Positions 9,145-17,340 of a stretch of DNA of 64,000 bases are shown piece after piece. The notes beneath the pieces were generated by a model. The model was not told the DNA's origin. It searched no databases and worked only from the letters and a program-made list of their open reading frames with translations. Location of the stretch: assembly GCA_003526845.1 (NCBI GenBank), contig DPVM01000005.1:207759-271758 (forward strand), given 5' to 3'. Both the position numbers and the translations under genes were made by a program. The stretch's first letter is position 1, and the number at the start of each line of letters is the position of its first letter. The DNA comes from Oscillospiraceae bacterium. Its GTDB lineage: Bacteria > Bacillota > Clostridia > Oscillospirales > Acutalibacteraceae.

Positions 9145-9807
9145 ATGATTGAATTTACTTGGAACAATGTTGCATTTTTGGTTACCGATATCGGCGGAGG
9201 TGTCCTCGGCAAAAGTATTCCGCGCCACGCGCACGCTCTTAATTGTTACGAACTTCATTTTATAACAAACGGCAGGGGAGAGCTTGAAACGGACGACCGT
9301 GTTTATCATCTCAAGCGCGGCGATTTTTTCATTACCGGTCCGAATTATTGCCATGCCCAATCCGCCTGCGTCGATGACCCTGTTGAGGATGTTTTTTTCC
9401 TCGTTCAGGCTCGTGATACAAAACGGGCAAACGCCGTTTCCGCCGTTTTTTTGGAAAATACATTTTCGTTCCATCGCGGTGTTGACAGTTTTTATGCAAG
9501 TGTATTGCTTAAAGAATACAGAGAAAGAAAGCCCGATTATCAAAGTGCCGTCGCAGGGCTTGCCGCAAAAATTTTGACAGATTCGGCGCGTCTTTTGTTG
9601 CCGCACTCGTTTTCGACCCTCACCGACAACGAAAACCTGAATGACCGCCGCTTTGCGATAATCGAGCAGGCTTTTTTGTATGATGAAAATCTCACGCTCT
9701 CGTCGCTTTCTCGCCAAATCGGGCTTTGCCCGCGCCAAACACAGCGGCTGTTAAAAAAATACTATGGCAAATGCTTCAGGGATAAGAAAAAAGAAACTCA
9801 AGATTAA
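9145..9807 (+). CDS. AraC-family transcriptional regulator with cupin sensor domain
   Basis: The N-terminal half looks like the cupin (AraC-type ligand-binding) fold: RHAHALNCYELHFITNGRGEL, then HLKRGDFFITGPNYCHAQ. The C-terminal ~80 residues form the AraC DNA-binding domain, with the helix LTLSSLSRQIGLCPRQTQRLLKKYYGKCFRD. The end is short; a full domain usually runs somewhat further after the second helix-turn-helix. Start chosen at ATG 9145 because the promoter's -10 box lies at 9124-9129. It is divergent from the GH95 lipoprotein gene and is probably its regulator, sensing a sugar or glycan product. That link is inference from position. Confidence 0.85.
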   Translation: MIEFTWNNVAFLVTDIGGGVLGKSIPRHAHALNCYELHFITNGRGELETDDRVYHLKRGDFFITGPNYCHAQSACVDDPVEDVFFLVQARDTKRANAVSAVFLENTFSFHRGVDSFYASVLLKEYRERKPDYQSAVAGLAAKILTDSARLLLPHSFSTLTDNENLNDRRFAIIEQAFLYDENLTLSSLSRQIGLCPRQTQRLLKKYYGKCFRDKKKETQD

Positions 9808-9826
9808 TCGAGAGTTTCTTTTTTTG
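9791..9826. terminator. Terminator overlapping the end of the AraC gene
   Basis: AAGAAACTC (9791-9799) pairs with GAGTTTCTT (9812-9820), followed by TTTTT. The stem includes the stop codon region of the AraC gene. A-rich sequence on the left would let it also serve the convergent TetR gene. Confidence 0.8.
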
Positions 9827-9841
9827 TTGTTTTTTGTTTCG

Positions 9842-10414
9842 TTAATTTCTTTTAATTGCAAGCTGTTTGCACGATACAATGAGTGAATGCAGGCGCTCTG
9901 TCATCTCCTTGGGTGATTCTTTCATACCTTTTTGAATCCAGCTGATTACAACGCCGCATATGCCGTATCCCATAAATTCGGCAATAACAATATCATCTTT
10001 TTCTGTCGCCGCCGTCAAACCGTTTTGCGCTGCAAGGCTTTTAACAAGCTTTGTGATTTGCTCGTTTGCAATTCTGTTAATATATCTTGTCAAATCGTCA
10101 CTGCTCAGTTTTAACGCGTTTTGATAAAACTTTTTGTCGTTTGCGATTTGCTCAAACATACCGTAAAGTTTGTCACACATATTATCAAGGTTAAAATCCG
10201 TTACAAGCGGAAGGATAAGTTCGTTGTAAATCAACCAGTCAAGCAGTTCGTATCTGTCCTGAAAATGATAATAAAATGTCTGCCTGTGTATGTTGCATTC
10301 ATTCGTTATGTCGGACACCGTGATTTTTTCAAAGGTTGTGTTTTTCATTAACCTTTTAAGTGCGTTGCCCATTTTCATCTTTGTTTTTTGAGAGCAGGAT
10401 AATGATTCTGCCAT
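9842..10414 (-). CDS. TetR/AcrR-family transcriptional regulator
   Basis: The 190-residue protein has a TetR N-terminal helix-turn-helix: MKNTTFEKITVSDITNEC then NIHRQTFYYHFQDRYELLDW, the classic tyrosine-phenylalanine recognition helix. The remaining all-helical part would bind a ligand and dimerise; the arrangement resembles the DhaS/TetR_C_8 group. A GTG lies three codons upstream, but it overlaps the AAAGGGG ribosome-binding site, so ATG 10414 is preferred. No obvious target gene sits beside it: the neighbours are the convergent AraC gene and a phosphodiesterase in the same orientation upstream. Confidence 0.88.
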   Translation of the reverse strand: MAESLSCSQKTKMKMGNALKRLMKNTTFEKITVSDITNECNIHRQTFYYHFQDRYELLDWLIYNELILPLVTDFNLDNMCDKLYGMFEQIANDKKFYQNALKLSSDDLTRYINRIANEQITKLVKSLAAQNGLTAATEKDDIVIAEFMGYGICGVVISWIQKGMKESPKEMTERLHSLIVSCKQLAIKRN

Positions 10415-10495
10415 ATGTGTCACCCCTTTGATAAGCGCATTATATCATAGTTTATTTATTTATACAAGTGTCAAAATAGCTATTTGTGTAATTTG

Positions 10496-10957
10496 TCAAA
10501 TTTTGAGATTATATGTCATAATTCCGCTGTCGGTTATGTCAATTATTCCATATGAGCCATTAAATACCGCACCCGGATTCATAAAATAAATTCCGTCTTT
10601 GTATTCTGTGTATGGGATATGCGTGTGACCGAAAAGGCAAATATCTGCGCCGCGATTTTTTGCCTCCTCTTCAATGCGCTCGTATCCGTGTTTTACATAG
10701 TATGGGTGACCATGGGTGAAAAATATTTTTTTGCCCTGTGCAGAAATTTCCTTTTCAATCGGCAATGCAGAGCCCCAGTCGCAGTTTCCGCACACACGCT
10801 CAAGTTTGATTGTCGGATAAAGCAAAAGTGCGCTGTCAACATCGTCCTCGCCGTCGCCGAGGTTGATAAATAAATCGGTTGACTCCTTGTGCTTTTCGAT
10901 TATTTCATACAAATTGCGCGTGTTTCTGTGTGAGTCGGATGTTACAACTATTCTCAT
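10496..10957 (-). CDS. YfcE/MJ0936-type metallophosphoesterase
   Basis: A compact 153-residue calcineurin-like phosphodiesterase. All metal-binding motifs are present in order: SDSHRNT (residue 7), NLGDGEDD near 33, GNCDWG near 57, THGHPYYVKHG near 81 and FGHTHIPY near 109. Family members hydrolyse phosphodiesters with two metal ions; the physiological substrate is usually unknown. It is transcribed toward the TetR gene and is divergent from the small-protein cluster at 11023. Confidence 0.9.
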   Translation of the reverse strand: MRIVVTSDSHRNTRNLYEIIEKHKESTDLFINLGDGEDDVDSALLLYPTIKLERVCGNCDWGSALPIEKEISAQGKKIFFTHGHPYYVKHGYERIEEEAKNRGADICLFGHTHIPYTEYKDGIYFMNPGAVFNGSYGIIDITDSGIMTYNLKI

Positions 10958-11022
10958 TCATATTGCCCCGCTTTCTTTCATATTAATTAATATAATTATA
11001 CTATGAAAGGCAGCATTGTTCA

Positions 11023-11256
11023 ATGAAAAATATTAATGATAAAAATATAAATAACGCACTCAAAAATTCAAACATAAATATTGATGAACTTAAGGCGGCG
11101 GCGCAGTCCGGCAATGCCGAGCAGTATATCAGCCGAGCACTGCCCAAGGACGCAAGCGACAAAATCAAAAAAATCCTCGCAAATAAGGAGGAAACGCAAA
11201 AAATTCTTTCCACTCCTCAAGCAAAGGATTTGCTTAATAAACTGATGAATAAATAA
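11023..11256 (+). CDS. Uncharacterised small protein (77 aa), first of a three-gene set
   Basis: The family was not recognised. The 77-residue soluble, mostly helical protein is rich in Lys, Asn and Ala. It ends with KKILANKEETQKILSTPQAKDLLNKLMNK, a repeat-like amphipathic pair of helices. No signal peptide, membrane segment or cysteine is present. AAAGG lies 12 bp before the ATG. It is 11 bp upstream of the next small gene, and the three appear co-transcribed ahead of the M16 protease pair. Confidence 0.65.
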   Translation: MKNINDKNINNALKNSNINIDELKAAAQSGNAEQYISRALPKDASDKIKKILANKEETQKILSTPQAKDLLNKLMNK

Positions 11257-11267
11257 GGTGAGCCTAA

Positions 11268-11663
11268 ATGGATAATGTAAATATCAACGATATTCTGTCG
11301 TCCCTTTCAAACGAGGATATTGAAATGCTTAAAGGCGTTGCCGGCTCAATTCTCAACCAATCCGACATGCAGTCCTCAGCTCAACAGCAAAAGCCGCCCC
11401 AATCAACGCCGCAATCCGCACCTCAGGACCGGCAGTCACTGCCGCCGCAAATTAATGGGCTTAATTTTAATTCCGACGATTTTGCAATGATTATGAAAGC
11501 AAAATCAATTTTTGACAGAATGAATAAAACATCGTCGAAAAACGCCGATTTGATAAATGCGCTCAAGCCCCATTTGTCGGAGCAGTCGCGTCAAAAGGCG
11601 GATCAGGCGATTCGCATTTTAAAACTGTTTGATATGTTGCCGTATTTAAAGGATTTGTTTTAA
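11268..11663 (+). CDS. Uncharacterised small protein (131 aa) with Gln/Pro-rich linker
   Basis: The family was not recognised. The protein has an N-terminal acidic helix (INDILSSLSNEDIEMLKGVAG), a low-complexity Gln/Pro/Ser linker at about residues 36-60, and a C-terminal helical part ending KLFDMLPYLKDLF. The layout resembles two helical docking segments joined by a disordered tether. AAGGTGAG precedes the ATG. Its stop codon overlaps the start of the third small gene (TAATG), which implies translational coupling and probably a joint role. Confidence 0.65.
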   Translation: MDNVNINDILSSLSNEDIEMLKGVAGSILNQSDMQSSAQQQKPPQSTPQSAPQDRQSLPPQINGLNFNSDDFAMIMKAKSIFDRMNKTSSKNADLINALKPHLSEQSRQKADQAIRILKLFDMLPYLKDLF

Positions 11664-12001
11664 TGGCTGATTTCTCCGCTGCCGATATTAACGAGGCAAA
11701 AAGGCGCGTCCGCGAAATGCAAAGCAGAGCAAGGGCGTTCGTCCCCGACAATCAAAATATCTCCTCCACAGAACCGCCGCAGAAAAACAGCGATGCGCCG
11801 CAACATTCAAAACCGCAAAATTCCTCCGATTCGGGCGGAAACGGCACGCCATTCGGTCTGTCGGGGCTTTTTGAGTCCTTCGGTTTGGGCGGCTCAAATA
11901 CTTCGGGCGACAGTTCGCTTATTCTTGCTCTTATATTGATTTTATCACGCGAAAAGGCTGACAATATGCTCATTTTGGCGTTGCTTTACATTTTATTGTA
12001 A
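11663..12001 (+). CDS. Uncharacterised small protein (112 aa) with hydrophobic C-terminus
   Basis: The family was not recognised. The protein starts with a charged helix (INEAKRRVREMQSRARAF), passes through a Pro/Ser/Gly-rich linker including a GLSGLFESFGLGG stretch, and ends in two short hydrophobic segments, SLILALILILSR and MLILALLYILL, separated by EKADN. The end could be a membrane hairpin or an aggregation-prone anchor. It starts on the last base of the preceding stop codon. An AT-only hairpin with a T-rich tail follows at about 12022-12045 and may be a weak terminator. Confidence 0.65.
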   Translation: MADFSAADINEAKRRVREMQSRARAFVPDNQNISSTEPPQKNSDAPQHSKPQNSSDSGGNGTPFGLSGLFESFGLGGSNTSGDSSLILALILILSREKADNMLILALLYILL

Positions 12002-12075
12002 TTAATTATGGAAATTTGAGCAATAATATGTTATATTATTTTATTGTAATTATAATATAACGAAACGGTGATAAA

Positions 12076-13356
12076 ATGAAAGATTTTGAAACAATTTGCG
12101 TTGCTTCCGGCGTGCAAATCGTCAGCGCTCCCGCAAACAGATTTAAAACAAATGAAATATCAATCAGCTTTTGCACCCCGTTGTCAGCCAAAACTGCATC
12201 GCGCAATGCACTTTGCGCAAACCTTTTGGCTCGCACCACAAAAAAATACCCGACACTTTCGGAGTTCAACAAAAAACTTGCAATGCTTTACGGCGCAAGC
12301 GTTACATGCTCCGTTGCAAAGCTCGGCGAAAATCAATTGCTTACTCTCAATGCCTCTTCGCTTGATGACAGGTTTTCGTTTGAAAACGATAAAATCAGCG
12401 TTGACGCTTTCAATCTCCTTATGTCTATGGTGTTTGATGCCAATGTTGACGAAAACGGACTTTTCTATCCGCAGGATATTGACAGGGAAAAACGCCTCCT
12501 CGCAGAGAAAATCGAAAGCGAGGAAAACGAAAAGCGCATTTATTCACTCCGTCGCCTTGAGCAAATTATGTTCGACGGCGAGCCTTATGCCGTTAACCGC
12601 TATGGCAGTGTTGACGCCGTAAAAGCAGTTACTGCAGATGATTTGAAGTCTGCGCTCGAGTATTTCAAAACAAACGCAAAAATTCAAATTACCGTTGTAG
12701 GCAATGCTGATGTGAATGCCATTGCCGATTCTGCTAAACAATATTTCTCAACTTTGAGCAGAGATTATATCGCTCCGCAAAAGGCTGTTTTCGTTCCGAC
12801 GGCAGATAGCGTGAATACCGTAGAGGAGCGTATTGATGTCAAGCAGGGCAAACTTGTTTTGGGCTTTCGTGTCAATCTTCAAAGCGACTTCAAGCCTGTT
12901 CCCGAAATGCTTGCGTTCAGCGATATTTTCGGCGGCGGACCTTATTCAAAATTGTTCCTCAATGTCCGTGAAAAGCTTTCGCTTTGCTATTATTGCTCCG
13001 CTAAATACGACCGCAGAAAAAGCAGTGTAATTATTCAGTGCGGTTGTGAGGAGGAGAATATGGACAAGGCTGTCGAGGAAATTTTGAATCAACTCTCCGA
13101 TATTAAAAACGGAAGCTTTGACGATGCCTTTGCTTCGTCAAAAATCGCCTTGGCAGATGCTTTAAACGCTGTTTATGACGATTCGCTCACTCTTTCAAGT
13201 TGGTATCTCACACAAATCGCCGATGACGAAATTATTTCGCCTGCCGACTCGGCAAGCAATATTTCCGCAGTCACAAAGCAACAGGTGCAGGATTGCGCCG
13301 ACCTGCTCACACTCGACACTATCTACAAGCTTGTCGGAAATAAGGAGGGCGAATAA
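12076..13356 (+). CDS. M16-family peptidase-like protein, inactive-type subunit (YfmF-like)
   Basis: This 426-residue protein has the two-lobed M16 (insulinase/pitrilysin) architecture: KTASRNALCANLLARTTKKYPTLSEFNKKLAMLYGAS in the N-lobe and a C-lobe with FSDIFGGGPYSKLFLNVREKLSLCYYCSA. The HxxEH zinc site is missing; the equivalent segment reads LCANLLART. It is therefore the probable non-catalytic partner of the next gene, as in the B. subtilis YfmF/YfmH pair and other two-subunit M16 proteases. The substrate is unknown. The gene is 2 bp upstream of its partner. Confidence 0.87.
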   Translation: MKDFETICVASGVQIVSAPANRFKTNEISISFCTPLSAKTASRNALCANLLARTTKKYPTLSEFNKKLAMLYGASVTCSVAKLGENQLLTLNASSLDDRFSFENDKISVDAFNLLMSMVFDANVDENGLFYPQDIDREKRLLAEKIESEENEKRIYSLRRLEQIMFDGEPYAVNRYGSVDAVKAVTADDLKSALEYFKTNAKIQITVVGNADVNAIADSAKQYFSTLSRDYIAPQKAVFVPTADSVNTVEERIDVKQGKLVLGFRVNLQSDFKPVPEMLAFSDIFGGGPYSKLFLNVREKLSLCYYCSAKYDRRKSSVIIQCGCEEENMDKAVEEILNQLSDIKNGSFDDAFASSKIALADALNAVYDDSLTLSSWYLTQIADDEIISPADSASNISAVTKQQVQDCADLLTLDTIYKLVGNKEGE

Positions 13357-13358
13357 TT

Positions 13359-14636
13359 ATGAATATCAACGAAATCAAATCCGATATTTTAAACGAAAAA
13401 TATTATAAAATCAATCACCCGAGCGGACTCACCGTTTATGTTCTTCCCAAGGAAAACTATTCGTCGGCTTACGCCGTTTTCGGCACAAAATACGGCTCTA
13501 TCGACACTCGCTTTAAGCGTTCCGACAGCGATAAATGGACAGAGGTGCCGGAGGGTATCGCTCATTTTCTCGAGCACAAACTTTTTGAAAGTGAGGATTT
13601 GGACGCTTTTGAAAGATATGCAAAAACAGGCGCCAGCGCAAATGCCTATACCTCGTTTGACAAAACCTGCTATCTTTTCCAATGCAGCAGTAATTTTAAG
13701 GAGAATTTAAAAATCCTTCTCGATTTTGTTCAAAATCCTTATTTCACACCGCAAACCGTGCAAAAGGAGCAGGGAATTATCGGTCAGGAAATCACAATGT
13801 ATTATGATGTTCCCGGATGGATGAGTACTTTCAATCTTTTGCGTTGCCTTTATAAAAATCACCCTGTCCGCATTGATATTGCAGGCACCGTCGATTCAAT
13901 CGCACAAATCACAGACAAGCTTCTTTACGATTGCTACAACACATTCTATAATTTGCACAATATGGCTCTTGTTGTTGTCGGCAATGTCACAAAGGACGAT
14001 GTGCTTTCCGTTTGCGATGAGTATTTAAAGCCTGCCTCGCCGCTCTCAATCGAAAAATCGTTTGAGGACGAGCCTCGCGATATCGTCAAGAATTATGACG
14101 AATATCATCTTGCAATGAGCGTTCCGCAGTTCTCGTTCGGATATAAGGAGGCTTGCGAAAAGCCGCTCCCGACATATAAGGAATATATCGAAACTTCGAT
14201 TTTGCTTGATATTATCAGCGGCAAAACCTCGCCGCTTTATCAGGATTTATTCCAAAAGGGGCTTATCAATTCGTCATTCTCAAACGAATATTTCATCGGC
14301 TACGGCTATGAAACTGTTTTGTTTGAGGGCGAAAGCGAAAATCCGCAGGCTGTTGCTGATGCGCTTAAGGCAGAAATTGCACGCGTTAAAAAAGACGGCA
14401 TCGACTGTGAACTTTTCGAGAGTGTTCGCCGCTCAATGTACGGCAAGGAAATTATGATGTATAATGACATTGACAGTGTTGCAAACTCAATGATTACCTG
14501 CGATTTCAACGGATGGAATATGTTTGACGCAATGGATATTTATAAAAATGTCACCGTGTCCGACCTTGAAAAGCGCCTTTCAAATATGATGTTTGAGCAA
14601 TACAGCGCTTTGTCGGTCGTAAAAAATAAAGATTAA
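13359..14636 (+). CDS. M16-family zinc peptidase, catalytic subunit (YfmH-like)
   Basis: The 425-residue partner carries the inverted zinc motif HxxEH in GIAHFLEHKLFE near residue 67, with the distal glutamate region in KEQGIIGQEITMYYDVPGW about 75 residues later, as expected of an active M16 enzyme. It also has SANAYTSFDKTCYLF typical of the substrate-binding strand. It would work as a heterodimer with the preceding inactive subunit to cleave peptides or misfolded segments, probably in the cytosol since no signal peptide is seen. The YfmF/YfmH pair commonly sits near lgt in Clostridia. Confidence 0.92.
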   Translation: MNINEIKSDILNEKYYKINHPSGLTVYVLPKENYSSAYAVFGTKYGSIDTRFKRSDSDKWTEVPEGIAHFLEHKLFESEDLDAFERYAKTGASANAYTSFDKTCYLFQCSSNFKENLKILLDFVQNPYFTPQTVQKEQGIIGQEITMYYDVPGWMSTFNLLRCLYKNHPVRIDIAGTVDSIAQITDKLLYDCYNTFYNLHNMALVVVGNVTKDDVLSVCDEYLKPASPLSIEKSFEDEPRDIVKNYDEYHLAMSVPQFSFGYKEACEKPLPTYKEYIETSILLDIISGKTSPLYQDLFQKGLINSSFSNEYFIGYGYETVLFEGESENPQAVADALKAEIARVKKDGIDCELFESVRRSMYGKEIMMYNDIDSVANSMITCDFNGWNMFDAMDIYKNVTVSDLEKRLSNMMFEQYSALSVVKNKD

Positions 14637-14650
14637 TCGAGGATAGTTTT

Positions 14651-15661
14651 ATGGATGCTACTCATGTTCAGTTTGACGGCTTGGGCATATCTTTTGATTT
14701 GCCGTCGGTCGCTTTTTCAATCGGCAATTATCAAATACATTGGTACGGCATAATTATCGCCTTCGGCTTTGCACTTGCAGTGCTATACGGCGGCAGAATG
14801 GCGTATAAATGGAAAATGAGCCTTGACGGTATGACCGATGTCCTCATTTGGGGCACAATACTCGGCATAATTTGCGCAAGGGTATACTATGTTGCTTTTG
14901 AATGGGATTATTATTCTCAGCATTTAAGCGAAATTCCCGCCATTTGGAACGGCGGAATAGCGATTTACGGCGGAATTATCGGCGCGCTTATCGGTGCCGC
15001 AATTGGCTGTAAAATCGGAAAAATCGACTTTTTCAATCTCCTTGATTTAGGCTCGCTCGGCTTGCTCATAGGCCAGGGCATCGGCAGATGGGGCAATTTT
15101 TTCAATCAGGAGGCGTTCGGCACAAATACTCATACGGCACTGTTTCGTATGTGGTCGCCGAAAATTCGCGATACGCTTGCCGCAAGCGCAGATTTGCTTG
15201 CTTCAAAAGGCGTCACGGTTGACCCCAATGCCCCCGTTCACCCGACATTTCTTTACGAGAGTGTTTGGTGCCTTTTGAGTTTTGTCATTCTCCACCTTGT
15301 CGTAACAAAGGCAAGAAAGTTTAAGGGCGAGGTTTTCATTCTCTACGGAATACTTTACGGCTTTGAGCGTATGATTGTTGAGGGCTTGCGCACCGATTCG
15401 CTTTATATCGGCAACACTTCAATCAGAGTTTCACAGCTTTTGTCGGCAGTAATTGTTTTTGTCGCAATCGTTGCTTTTGCAATTTTGATGCGCAAATATT
15501 TGACAGATAAACTACCTGCAAGACTTGCCGTTGCGGCGGTTGAGCAGTCATCGACAGATTTAAAAAATCCGTCGGAGAATAAAAAACACGATAATACCGA
15601 TGACAAAGATAACGAAAAAGATATTGATGAAAACGAGGAAATAAATAATGCAAATAATTGA
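14651..15661 (+). CDS. lgt: Prolipoprotein diacylglyceryl transferase Lgt
   Basis: Lgt transfers diacylglycerol from phosphatidylglycerol to the lipobox cysteine of prelipoproteins, the first step of lipoprotein maturation. The 336-residue multi-spanning protein has IHWYGIIIAFGFALA near residue 31, the GRWGNFFNQEAFG signature near residue 147 and HPTFLYES near 197, followed by the YGFERMIVEGLRTDS segment. An unusual ~50-residue hydrophilic tail rich in Asp, Glu, Lys and Asn extends past the last helix. The final 14 bases overlap folD. It would process the GH95 lipoprotein at 6385. Confidence 0.96.
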   Translation: MDATHVQFDGLGISFDLPSVAFSIGNYQIHWYGIIIAFGFALAVLYGGRMAYKWKMSLDGMTDVLIWGTILGIICARVYYVAFEWDYYSQHLSEIPAIWNGGIAIYGGIIGALIGAAIGCKIGKIDFFNLLDLGSLGLLIGQGIGRWGNFFNQEAFGTNTHTALFRMWSPKIRDTLAASADLLASKGVTVDPNAPVHPTFLYESVWCLLSFVILHLVVTKARKFKGEVFILYGILYGFERMIVEGLRTDSLYIGNTSIRVSQLLSAVIVFVAIVAFAILMRKYLTDKLPARLAVAAVEQSSTDLKNPSENKKHDNTDDKDNEKDIDENEEINNANN

Positions 15662-16499
15662 TGGAAAAGCTGTTTCAAAGGCAGTTAAGGAGCAGGTTAA
15701 ACAAAGATGCGAGGAGCTTAAAGCTCAGGGCATCACTCCCGGCCTTGCGGTTATTATTGTCGGCGACGATTCCGCATCGCAGGTTTATGTCCGCAATAAA
15801 GAGCGTGCCTGTGAGGAATGCGGATTTTACAGCGTGAAATATGCTTTGCCTGCCACAACAACCCAGCAGGAACTTAATTCTTTGGTCGAAAAACTTAATA
15901 ATGACCCTAAAATCAACGGCATTTTGTGCCAACTTCCGCTCCCCGAGCATCTCGACGATAAAGAGGTTATTAACCGTATTGACCCAATTAAGGATGTTGA
16001 CGCGTTTCATCCGGTTAATGTCGGCGCAATTATGATAGGTGATTATAATTTTCTCCCCTGCACACCGGCAGGCGTTATGGAGCTTATTCACTCAACAGGT
16101 GTTGAAATCAGCGGCAAAAAAGCTGTTGTTATGGGCAGAAGCAATATTGTCGGCAAGCCGATGTCAATGCTTCTTCTTCACGAAAACGCAACAGTCGAAA
16201 TCACTCATTCAAAAACAAAAAATTTGGCTGATGTCACCAAAACAGCCGATATTCTTGTTGCCGCAATCGGCAAGGCAAAGTTTGTAACCGCCGATATGAT
16301 TAAGGATGGCGCCGTTGTAATTGATGTCGGTATGGACAGAGACGAAAACGGCAAACTCTGCGGCGATGTCGATTTTGAAAATGTCAAGGACAAGTGTTCA
16401 TTTATCACTCCTGTTCCAGGCGGTGTCGGACCTATGACTATTGCAATGCTTATGCGCAATACTCTCACTGCCGCAGAAATTCAAAACGGTATTAAATAA
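15648..16499 (+). CDS. folD: Bifunctional methylene-THF dehydrogenase/cyclohydrolase FolD
   Basis: FolD interconverts 5,10-methylene-THF and 10-formyl-THF for one-carbon supply. The 283-residue protein shows GDDSASQVYVRNKERACEECGF near residue 40, the catalytic Y-x3-K (YVRNK), GILCQLPLPEHLD near 92, the NADP-binding GRSNIVGKPMSMLL near 163 and PVPGGVGPMTIAML near 262. It overlaps the lgt tail by 14 bp, so it is probably translationally coupled. In acetogens this enzyme also serves the methyl branch of the Wood-Ljungdahl pathway; nothing else in the window shows that pathway is complete. Confidence 0.97.
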   Translation: MQIIDGKAVSKAVKEQVKQRCEELKAQGITPGLAVIIVGDDSASQVYVRNKERACEECGFYSVKYALPATTTQQELNSLVEKLNNDPKINGILCQLPLPEHLDDKEVINRIDPIKDVDAFHPVNVGAIMIGDYNFLPCTPAGVMELIHSTGVEISGKKAVVMGRSNIVGKPMSMLLLHENATVEITHSKTKNLADVTKTADILVAAIGKAKFVTADMIKDGAVVIDVGMDRDENGKLCGDVDFENVKDKCSFITPVPGGVGPMTIAMLMRNTLTAAEIQNGIK

Positions 16500-16521
16500 T
16501 TTTTAATTCACGAGGTTTGTT

Positions 16522-16989
16522 ATGACTCTTCAAGAAAAGACAGTCGAAAAACTGATAGAAAATAATTATCATATTGCCTTTGCCGAATCATGCACAGGCG
16601 GTATGTGCTGTGCCGCACTTGTCGATGTCGCAAATGCATCAAGGGTGCTCGATATGTCGTTTGTCACCTATGCAAATGAGGCAAAAATCAAACTTCTCGG
16701 CGTAGATGAAAATACAATCAATACTTACGGCGTTGTTTCCGAGCAGGTGGCGCGCGAAATGGCATGCGGCGTTTGCAAAACTGCCGATTGCGAGGTAGGC
16801 GTCGGCGTCAGCGGCATTGCAGGCCCAACCGGCGGCACGGACACAAAGCCGGTCGGTATGGTCTGCTTTGGATTTTGCGTCAACGGCAACACCGTTTCAT
16901 ATACAAAATATTTTGGCAATATCGGCAGAAATAATGTCCGCACCCGGTCAATGAACTTCGTTTTTGAAACTTTGCTCAAACTTCTTTAA
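16522..16989 (+). CDS. pncC: Nicotinamide-nucleotide amidohydrolase (CinA C-terminal domain, PncC)
   Basis: The 155-residue protein is the stand-alone CinA C-terminal domain, which deamidates nicotinamide mononucleotide to nicotinate mononucleotide in NAD recycling. Signatures: AESCTGGMCCAALVD near residue 22, VSEQVAREMACGV near 76 and GVSGIAGPTGGTDTKPVGMVCFGF near 95. The N-terminal molybdopterin-binding-like CinA domain is absent, as in many short PncC proteins. It supplies the substrate of NadD encoded at 2291. GAGG lies upstream of the ATG. Confidence 0.93.
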   Translation: MTLQEKTVEKLIENNYHIAFAESCTGGMCCAALVDVANASRVLDMSFVTYANEAKIKLLGVDENTINTYGVVSEQVAREMACGVCKTADCEVGVGVSGIAGPTGGTDTKPVGMVCFGFCVNGNTVSYTKYFGNIGRNNVRTRSMNFVFETLLKLL

Positions 16990-16997
16990 TATTACAC

Positions 16998-17026
16998 TTG
17001 ATTTTTTCATCACTTTTTAGTAAAAT
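16998..17026 (+). promoter_or_regulatory. Promoter of tRNA-Thr
   Basis: TTGATT (16998-17003), a 17-bp spacer and TAAAAT (17021-17026). The predicted start near 17033 leaves a ~74-nt leader before the tRNA. Confidence 0.6.
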
Positions 17027-17106
17027 ATAACCCGACGCCGATAGAGTTCGTTTGCAAACAGCGTTCGCCGCTCCTCGGCTCAAAGCAAGCGAAAAATTGA
17101 ATAAAT

Positions 17107-17182
17107 GCTGATATGGCTCAGTTGGTAGAGCAGCTCATTCGTAATGAGCAGGCCGTCGGTTCGAGTCCGACTATCAGCTCCA
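17107..17182 (+). tRNA. tRNA-Thr (anticodon CGT)
   Basis: A complete 76-nt cloverleaf: acceptor GCTGATA with TATCAGC, D arm GCTC/GAGC, anticodon stem GCTCA/TGAGC with loop TTCGTAA giving anticodon CGU, T arm GTCGG/CCGAC with TTCGAGT loop. CCA is encoded in the DNA. It reads ACG codons. It stands alone, with its own promoter and terminator. Confidence 0.97.
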
Positions 17183-17219
17183 AAACCTGCGTAAACACGG
17201 CGTTTTCGCAGGTTTTTTC
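17183..17219 (+). terminator. Terminator after tRNA-Thr
   Basis: AAACCTGCG (17183-17191) pairs with CGCAGGTTT (17207-17215) around a 15-nt loop, followed by a T run. It begins directly after the encoded CCA. Confidence 0.88.
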
Positions 17220-17287
17220 TTTTTTGGAAAGCAAAAAAGATTTTTTGAAAGTCCAAACAGTATAGAGTTTTTTATACTTATATACAG

Positions 17288-17316
17288 TTGCTTTATGATG
17301 ATAGAATTGATATAAT
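17288..17316 (+). promoter_or_regulatory. Promoter of the 17341 gene
   Basis: TTGCTT (17288-17293), a 17-bp spacer and TATAAT (17311-17316). Transcription would start near 17323, just before the ribosome-binding site of the next gene. Confidence 0.65.
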
Positions 17317-17340
17317 AGAACAGTGAAAGGACGTGTTACT

